This document shows, piece after piece, positions 45,705 to 47,274 of a stretch of 47,274 bases of DNA. The notes under the pieces were generated by a model. The model searched no databases, was not told the DNA's origin, and saw nothing but the letters and a program-made list of their open reading frames with translations. How positions within the stretch are numbered: position 1 is the first letter of the stretch; each line of letters begins with the position of its first letter. The stretch comes from Rhodoplanes serenus (GTDB lineage Bacteria > Pseudomonadota > Alphaproteobacteria > Rhizobiales > Xanthobacteraceae): the NCBI GenBank assembly GCA_945897515.1, contig CAMDFO010000033.1:1-47274 (forward strand), written 5' to 3'. The position numbers were made by a program, and so were the translations under genes.

Positions 45705-45734
45705 AAACAAAACGGCCCGCCGAAGCGGGCCGTT
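45696..45734 (-). terminator. Rho-independent terminator of the 344-residue secreted protein gene
   Basis: A perfect 10-bp inverted repeat, AACGGCCCGC (45711-45720) with GCGGGCCGTT (45725-45734), has the tetraloop TTCG when read on the minus strand. A T-rich run follows on that strand (45710 down to 45696). It is 26 bases past the stop of the minus-strand gene at 45761. Confidence 0.85.
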
Positions 45735-45760
45735 CGATACCGTACCGAAGGGTGGAAACA

Positions 45761-46795
45761 TCACACCTTGCTGTCGAGAATGGCGGCAATCGCCTTGATG
45801 CGGTTGCGGACGTAGCTCGGCAGCCCCGCGCTGATCGAATTGCCGGTGTTGAACGAGCTGTAGCCCAGCAGCACCTGCGACGGCACCAGGTTCCGCAGAA
45901 CCGGGACATCCTGATACTTCTTCTTCGAGTCCAGCGTGTTGGAGCTGACCGCCAGCGCAATCACCACGGTCGCGATCGTGGTCTTCTCGTCGGCCGGGTT
46001 CGCCTGCAGCACCGCCAGCAGCTTGCCGAAGCGCATCACCTGGTTGATGTGGAACATGTTCTGCTCGAGCACGCCGGCGACCGGCGTGTTCACACCGGTC
46101 AGCTTCTTGAGACCGGCCTCGTCGACCTCGGCCCCCGACAGCAACCGCATCTCGCTCTCGAACTCGATGGTGTCGGAGTGCTTGCGCTCGCCGTCGCGCA
46201 GCTTGTTGGCCAGCGCGATGCCCATCGGCAGCTTGCCTTCGAGCTTGTAGGTCGAGCGGGTGCAGATCGCGACGCCGGTGCCTTCGCACCACGCGCGGTC
46301 CGGGTGCCGGTTTGCGACCGACCGCTCGTCCTTGAGGAGCGAAATCTCGGACGGCTTGATGACCTCGTGCTTGATCTGCGGGTCCATGCTCTGGACGAAG
46401 GACAGCGTGGCGAAACTCTTGAGCTCGACCTCAGTGGCCGGCCGAGACAGCTTGAAGCGCGCCTCGGTGACGTACATCTGCAGCTCGTCCTTGACCTCTT
46501 TCTTCACCCCGTCGACGGTCCGGTGGATCGTACCCTCGGTGAATGTCGGGAACAGGCTGAGGAACTGCTTTTGCACCGGCTTGGTGCGGGCCCATTCGTC
46601 GAAGCGGATGAAGGCGCCCTTGTCGGTCTTCTCGTCGACCCGGTGATCGTTGAACAGGATGGTCCTGGTCTTGAGCTGGTCGGCGGTCGCGCCGGCAACC
46701 GACGCCACTTTCACGATCTGGAAGTCCTGCGCGCTGGCGCCGACGACGGAGGTCGCGAGCACGAACAGCAAGGCGGTCGTCTGACGCATCCACAT
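45761..46795 (-). CDS. Secreted protein of unknown function
   Basis: 344 residues from ATG 46795, which has GAGGTG about eight bases upstream; earlier ATG/GTG codons in frame lie within or before that site. A signal peptide (1-23, ending ASA-QDF) is clear. The mature part starts with strands (QIVKVASVAGATADQLKTRTILFNDHRVDEKT), holds one cysteine pair (WCEGTGVAICTRS), and ends in a helix-rich region with VVIALAVSSNTLDSKKKYQ and SFNTGNSISAGLPSYVRNRIKAIAAIL. I recognise no family or catalytic motif. It looks like a periplasmic protein with possible disulfide. It has its own terminator and no operon partner. Confidence 0.85.
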   Translation of the reverse strand: MWMRQTTALLFVLATSVVGASAQDFQIVKVASVAGATADQLKTRTILFNDHRVDEKTDKGAFIRFDEWARTKPVQKQFLSLFPTFTEGTIHRTVDGVKKEVKDELQMYVTEARFKLSRPATEVELKSFATLSFVQSMDPQIKHEVIKPSEISLLKDERSVANRHPDRAWCEGTGVAICTRSTYKLEGKLPMGIALANKLRDGERKHSDTIEFESEMRLLSGAEVDEAGLKKLTGVNTPVAGVLEQNMFHINQVMRFGKLLAVLQANPADEKTTIATVVIALAVSSNTLDSKKKYQDVPVLRNLVPSQVLLGYSSFNTGNSISAGLPSYVRNRIKAIAAILDSKV

Positions 46796-46846
46796 GGCAT
46801 TCACCTCAGCTTGAGTTGACATTCTCTGTTTAAAATTGCGTCCATT

Positions 46847-47101
46847 TCACGGTCGAACCAGGCGCTGCAACCCAAACAGCTCGCGCAAAGTCCGCGGCGG
46901 GCCGGATCGGCGTTCGGGCGGCCCAGGATAGACCGAGCCGCGCTCGTCGTGCGCAACTTGCGCCGGCGGGCGCATCGCCATGCCACGCCCGCCGAGAGCG
47001 TGCTGGGTGTCGCGCACCTTGCCGCCATTCGCGCGGAAATACTCCATGAACGCCGTCTTGGAGGGCGGAACCCGCAGACCGGTATAGGGATCGATCGGCA
47101 A
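46847..47101 (-). CDS. Small conserved-looking protein, start uncertain
   Basis: 84 residues from TTG 47101 (PIDPYTGLRVPPSKTAFMEYF and on), with GAAGG close before it. The open frame reaches back to about 47226 without any ATG or GTG and still reads like protein (TPADAPLIDAEILF, then RQPGPPLETARTLKA), so either a rare start lies further up or the gene has lost its beginning by mutation. The sequence is Pro/Arg-rich with no visible motif, signal peptide or membrane span. It is co-directional with the secreted-protein gene, 51 bases ahead of it. No function can be given. Confidence 0.45.
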   Translation of the reverse strand: MPIDPYTGLRVPPSKTAFMEYFRANGGKVRDTQHALGGRGMAMRPPAQVAHDERGSVYPGPPERRSGPPRTLRELFGLQRLVRP

Positions 47102-47274
47102 AGCCTTCAGGGTTCGCGCGGTCTCGAGAGGTGGTCCCGGTTGTCTGAACAGAATCTCCGCGTCGATAAGTGGAGCGTCTGCCGGGGTTAGGCTGCCAAG
47201 CGGAGAGGCAGCGGCGTGAAGTAGGCTTGATCGGGTGTTGCGCCGTCAAGGCTCGAGTGTGGTCGTCGGCCGTT

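Noticed and set aside
46830..47249. 139-residue minus-strand frame at the window end
   Set aside because: It overlaps the more protein-like frame 46847-47101, is Arg/Ala-rich and has no motif.

Overview
The window is GC-rich chromosomal DNA of an alphaproteobacterium, most likely of the order Hyphomicrobiales near Bradyrhizobium, Rhodopseudomonas or Pseudolabrys. Pointers are the large 180-kDa type NAD-glutamate dehydrogenase, the hemC-hemD-Mic60-HemY cluster, the htpX-rsmB-heparinase-purH cluster, a CtrA-like box, many orphan Bug (TctC) receptors, and a family of paired GC-rich palindromes in the intergenic gaps. Species cannot be named from the sequence alone.

Layout. 1-5040: the tail of an IS630-like transposase, a large secreted protein built of 23-residue repeats plus a collagen-like Gly-Leu-Pro stretch, and a periplasmic gamma-glutamyltransferase. 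5117-8184: a complete tripartite tricarboxylate transporter (Bug receptor, TctB, TctA). 8306-13002: an exported helical protein of unknown role, then a reverse-strand catabolic group (AhpD-like peroxidase, SsuA/NMT1-like binding protein, enolase-superfamily enzyme, alpha/beta hydrolase). 13085-17939: NAD-glutamate dehydrogenase, broken here by a frameshift near 14239. 17989-18361: a small GIY-YIG nuclease gene lying exactly between two arms of the intergenic palindrome. 18410-24356: purH, a heparinase II/III-like protein, rsmB and htpX. 24555-26277: a secreted thermonuclease-like protein and two tandem L,D-transpeptidases, the outer one preceded by a CtrA-type box. 26601-28945: a small beta-rich protein and acetyl-CoA synthetase. 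29166-33221: four tandem Bug receptors without a permease. 33422-36467: DUF1761, EVE, gpsA and tsaD. 36498-41093: hemC, hemD, a mitofilin-like protein and a HemY-like TPR protein. 41170-41244: tRNA-Thr(CGT), followed by about 1 kb of lower-GC DNA with an orphan gene and a fragment of a conjugation-type ATPase. 42352-44107: a maleate-isomerase-like protein and another Bug receptor. 44487 to the end: a CHAP-type amidase and several small or secreted proteins of unknown function.

Two themes stand out. First, uptake of organic acids: six Bug receptors against a single TctAB pair, with several degradative enzymes nearby. Second, a palindromic repeat family occupying at least seven intergenic gaps, one copy of which carries a nuclease gene in its loop and looks like a very small mobile unit. 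Cell-envelope functions (repeat protein, GGT, L,D-transpeptidases, CHAP protein, Mic60) form a third group.
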